Part shown: positions 13,576 to 15,408 of the stretch, in pieces
Numbering within the stretch: the stretch's first letter is position 1
Layout: each line of letters starts with the position of its first letter
Origin: Hyphomicrobiales bacterium
Lineage (GTDB): Bacteria; Pseudomonadota; Alphaproteobacteria; Rhizobiales; Aestuariivirgaceae
Length of the DNA: 15,408 bases
Direction: 5' to 3'
Assembly: GCA_023266715.1 (NCBI GenBank)
Contig: JAHFPK010000037.1
Span: 1-15,408, forward strand
Notes under the pieces: generated by a model
Database searches by the model: none
The model's input: only the letters and a program-made list of their open reading frames with translations
Told to the model about the DNA's origin: nothing
Program-made: the position numbers and the translations under genes

Positions 13576-15408
13576 ATGGATAGTTTGGAAACAGGGCGAG
13601 GTCCATTCTTCTCCCAGCTCCAGAAGGAAGGGCAGCGCGCCGCCGATCTTGCCTTTGCTGATCTTGACACAACTTCAACAACCTCGAATATCGAGCCAGG
13701 GCCTTTCCGCGCCGCACAAATAGACGCCCTTTACGGCACCCTGCCGCTCTTTGTTCTATCCCACATTATTGTGGTTCCAACCTTTGCCGCGGTAATTTCC
13801 CAGCAGCTTCATACCGCCATGATCACCTGGTGGGTTGCCCTTTCAATCGTGCCTGTGGTGTTATTGATCATTCTTTGGGGCCGCCATGCCCGAAGAAACT
13901 CCTCCATTGCCAGCGTTCCAGAAATTCGCCGGATCGAATTGCTTGGTGTCCTTTTCGGCCTTTCCTGGGCTTTGTTCCCTGCCGCATTTTTTACACCTGC
14001 CGATGCCAGTTTGCGTGTTCTTATCGTTGGCGTAACACTCGCTGCTGCGGCAGTTGGAACTTTTGCATTGTCTCGCGTTCCAGCTGCTGCCATTGTTTTC
14101 TGCGCTTTGATCACTGGTTCCCTGTCACTTTCAGTTACCAGGCTCGAAGGCCAGATTGGCCTCACCTTCACGCTCTTTACCGTTGCCTATGGCCTCATTC
14201 TTACCGGCATGGTTCTCAACCACCATCGCGATCATTTGCAGAAGGCCGTTGATGCGCAAGAAATGCGCCACCAAAAAGACATCATCGCGCTCCTGCTCAA
14301 TGACTTCGAACTCGGTACAAGCGACTGGTTATTTGAATGCGATGCCAAGGGTGCACTCACCTATGCATCTGCAAGGCTAAGTGAGATTGTTGAAAAACCA
14401 CCGCAGGAACTTAAAAAACTGACTCTTCTGGAAGCGGCAAATGCCGATCCATCTCAATTCGGCTGGACCGAACTTGGCGAGACTATAGAGGCTAGAAAGC
14501 CAATCGTCGCCCACCAGCTTGAAGTCAAAAAACCAGGGCAAACGACCTACTGGCAAATCAGCGCCCGGCCGCTCTTTGATAATAATGGCGTTTACCAAGG
14601 CTACCGCGGCGTAGGGCGCGATATTACGGCAGAATGGGAAACCGATCGCAAGCTGATTGAAGCCAAGGAGGCGGCAGAAGCTGCAAGTGCTGCAAAATCC
14701 CAATTCCTGGCCGTCATGAGCCACGAATTGCGCACTCCACTGAATTCGATTGTTGGATTCTCGGAAATTCTCTCATCGCGCAATGAAGAGGCAATCGAAA
14801 CCGAAGCCAGGCTGGACTATGCGAAAACCATTCTCGATAGCAGCAAACACCTGCAGACTCTGATCAACGATATTCTCGATGCAACACGCATCGAAAACGG
14901 GACGATATCTCTTGTTGAGCAGGATATTGACGCAGCCGAGCTTGTCGAAATCGCCGTAAAAATGTGTCGCGACCAGGCTGAAAAAGCCGATGTCACGCTT
15001 GTTGCAAAACTCACCGATGGCATTGAGGTCCGCGCCGACATCACCCGTACCAAGCAAATCATTCTCAATCTCCTGATCAATGCCATCAAGTTTTCTATGA
15101 CAGGCGGCGTCGTGAACATTGAAGTAGTGCGCAAGCGCGATGACCGGCTTGCCATTGTTATTCGCGACAGCGGCATCGGCATAAGACCTGAGGACTTGAG
15201 CCGTGTCTTTGAGCCCTTTGTGCAGGCCGAAGAAGGCACCTCGCGGCGTTTTTCCGGTATTGGCCTTGGCCTTTCCATCGCACGAAAAATTGCCCGCCTC
15301 CACGGCGGCGATGTGACTTTGGAGAGCCAATTCGGTGCTGGCACCACGGCGCGCTTTGAGCTGCCGGCCTCGCGTGTCTCTTGGCCCAGCAAGCCATCAA
15401 AACCCCAG
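13576..15408 (+). CDS. Membrane-bound PAS sensor histidine kinase (3' end outside window)
   Basis: An uninterrupted frame of 611 codons runs from ATG 13576 to the right edge without a stop. The N-terminal 50 residues are polar. About six membrane segments follow (approximately 57-76, 83-101, 120-140, 147-165, 168-187, 194-214) with almost no periplasmic sequence. Next come a PAS domain with PAC-type end (about 240-355, ending YRGVGRDIT), a HisKA domain with phosphoacceptor H383 (MSHELRTPLNSI), and a GHKL ATPase with N-box N498, G1 DSGIG (531-535) and G2 GIGLGLS (561-567). It should autophosphorylate and act with an unseen response regulator; a receiver domain could follow beyond the window. 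The signal is unknown. AAGG precedes the start by 11 bases. It is divergent from hemH with 119 bases between them. Confidence 0.9.
   Translation, partial: MDSLETGRGPFFSQLQKEGQRAADLAFADLDTTSTTSNIEPGPFRAAQIDALYGTLPLFVLSHIIVVPTFAAVISQQLHTAMITWWVALSIVPVVLLIILWGRHARRNSSIASVPEIRRIELLGVLFGLSWALFPAAFFTPADASLRVLIVGVTLAAAAVGTFALSRVPAAAIVFCALITGSLSLSVTRLEGQIGLTFTLFTVAYGLILTGMVLNHHRDHLQKAVDAQEMRHQKDIIALLLNDFELGTSDWLFECDAKGALTYASARLSEIVEKPPQELKKLTLLEAANADPSQFGWTELGETIEARKPIVAHQLEVKKPGQTTYWQISARPLFDNNGVYQGYRGVGRDITAEWETDRKLIEAKEAAEAASAAKSQFLAVMSHELRTPLNSIVGFSEILSSRNEEAIETEARLDYAKTILDSSKHLQTLINDILDATRIENGTISLVEQDIDAAELVEIAVKMCRDQAEKADVTLVAKLTDGIEVRADITRTKQIILNLLINAIKFSMTGGVVNIEVVRKRDDRLAIVIRDSGIGIRPEDLSRVFEPFVQAEEGTSRRFSGIGLGLSIARKIARLHGGDVTLESQFGAGTTARFELPASRVSWPSKPSKPQ

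Overview
The window reads as a chromosomal segment of an alphaproteobacterium, most likely a member of the Hyphomicrobiales or a close relative. The support is the ureDABCEFG urease order, a BtaA/BtaB betaine-lipid pair beside a PlcP-type phospholipase C, and moderate to high GC with very tight gene packing. The genus cannot be fixed from this stretch. I see no tRNA, rRNA, CRISPR array, insertion sequence or phage gene.

Layout. (1) Positions 1-66 (-) hold the first codons of a membrane protein that runs off the left edge. (2) Positions 322-2459 (+) hold a three-gene partner-switching module: a STAS antagonist, an RsbW-type ATPase/kinase, and a PP2C phosphatase with an N-terminal cyclic-nucleotide-binding domain. 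(3) Positions 2534-3340 (+) encode a metallophosphoesterase. It converges on and overlaps a stand-alone cyclic-nucleotide-binding-fold protein at 3300-3785 (-). (4) Positions 3944-7577 look like a phosphate-starvation lipid-remodelling island: an ArsR-family regulator (-), a small basic protein of unknown function (+), btaB and btaA (-), and a divergent plcP (+). (5) Positions 7551-13456 (-) hold hemH followed without a break by ureDABCEFG. (6) From 13576 to the right edge (+) runs an open reading frame for a membrane-bound PAS histidine kinase.

How it works together. PlcP would strip phosphorus head groups from phospholipids to give diacylglycerol. BtaA and BtaB would turn that diacylglycerol into the phosphorus-free lipid diacylglyceryl-trimethylhomoserine. 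Four sites resembling the tandem PHO box (CTGTCAT, four bases, CTGTCAT) lie upstream of arsR, btaA, plcP and the partner-switching module. The btaA copy is followed, ten bases on, by a -10-like hexamer, the geometry of the E. coli pstS promoter. The arsR and plcP boxes put the predicted transcript start at or within a few bases of the start codon.

The most interesting proposal is that this locus is a PhoB-controlled lipid-exchange island that carries its own secondary regulator (ArsR family), an undescribed small basic protein, and possibly a PHO-controlled, cyclic-nucleotide-gated partner switch. The enzyme roles are supported by family motifs. The shared regulation is inferred from sequence and untested.
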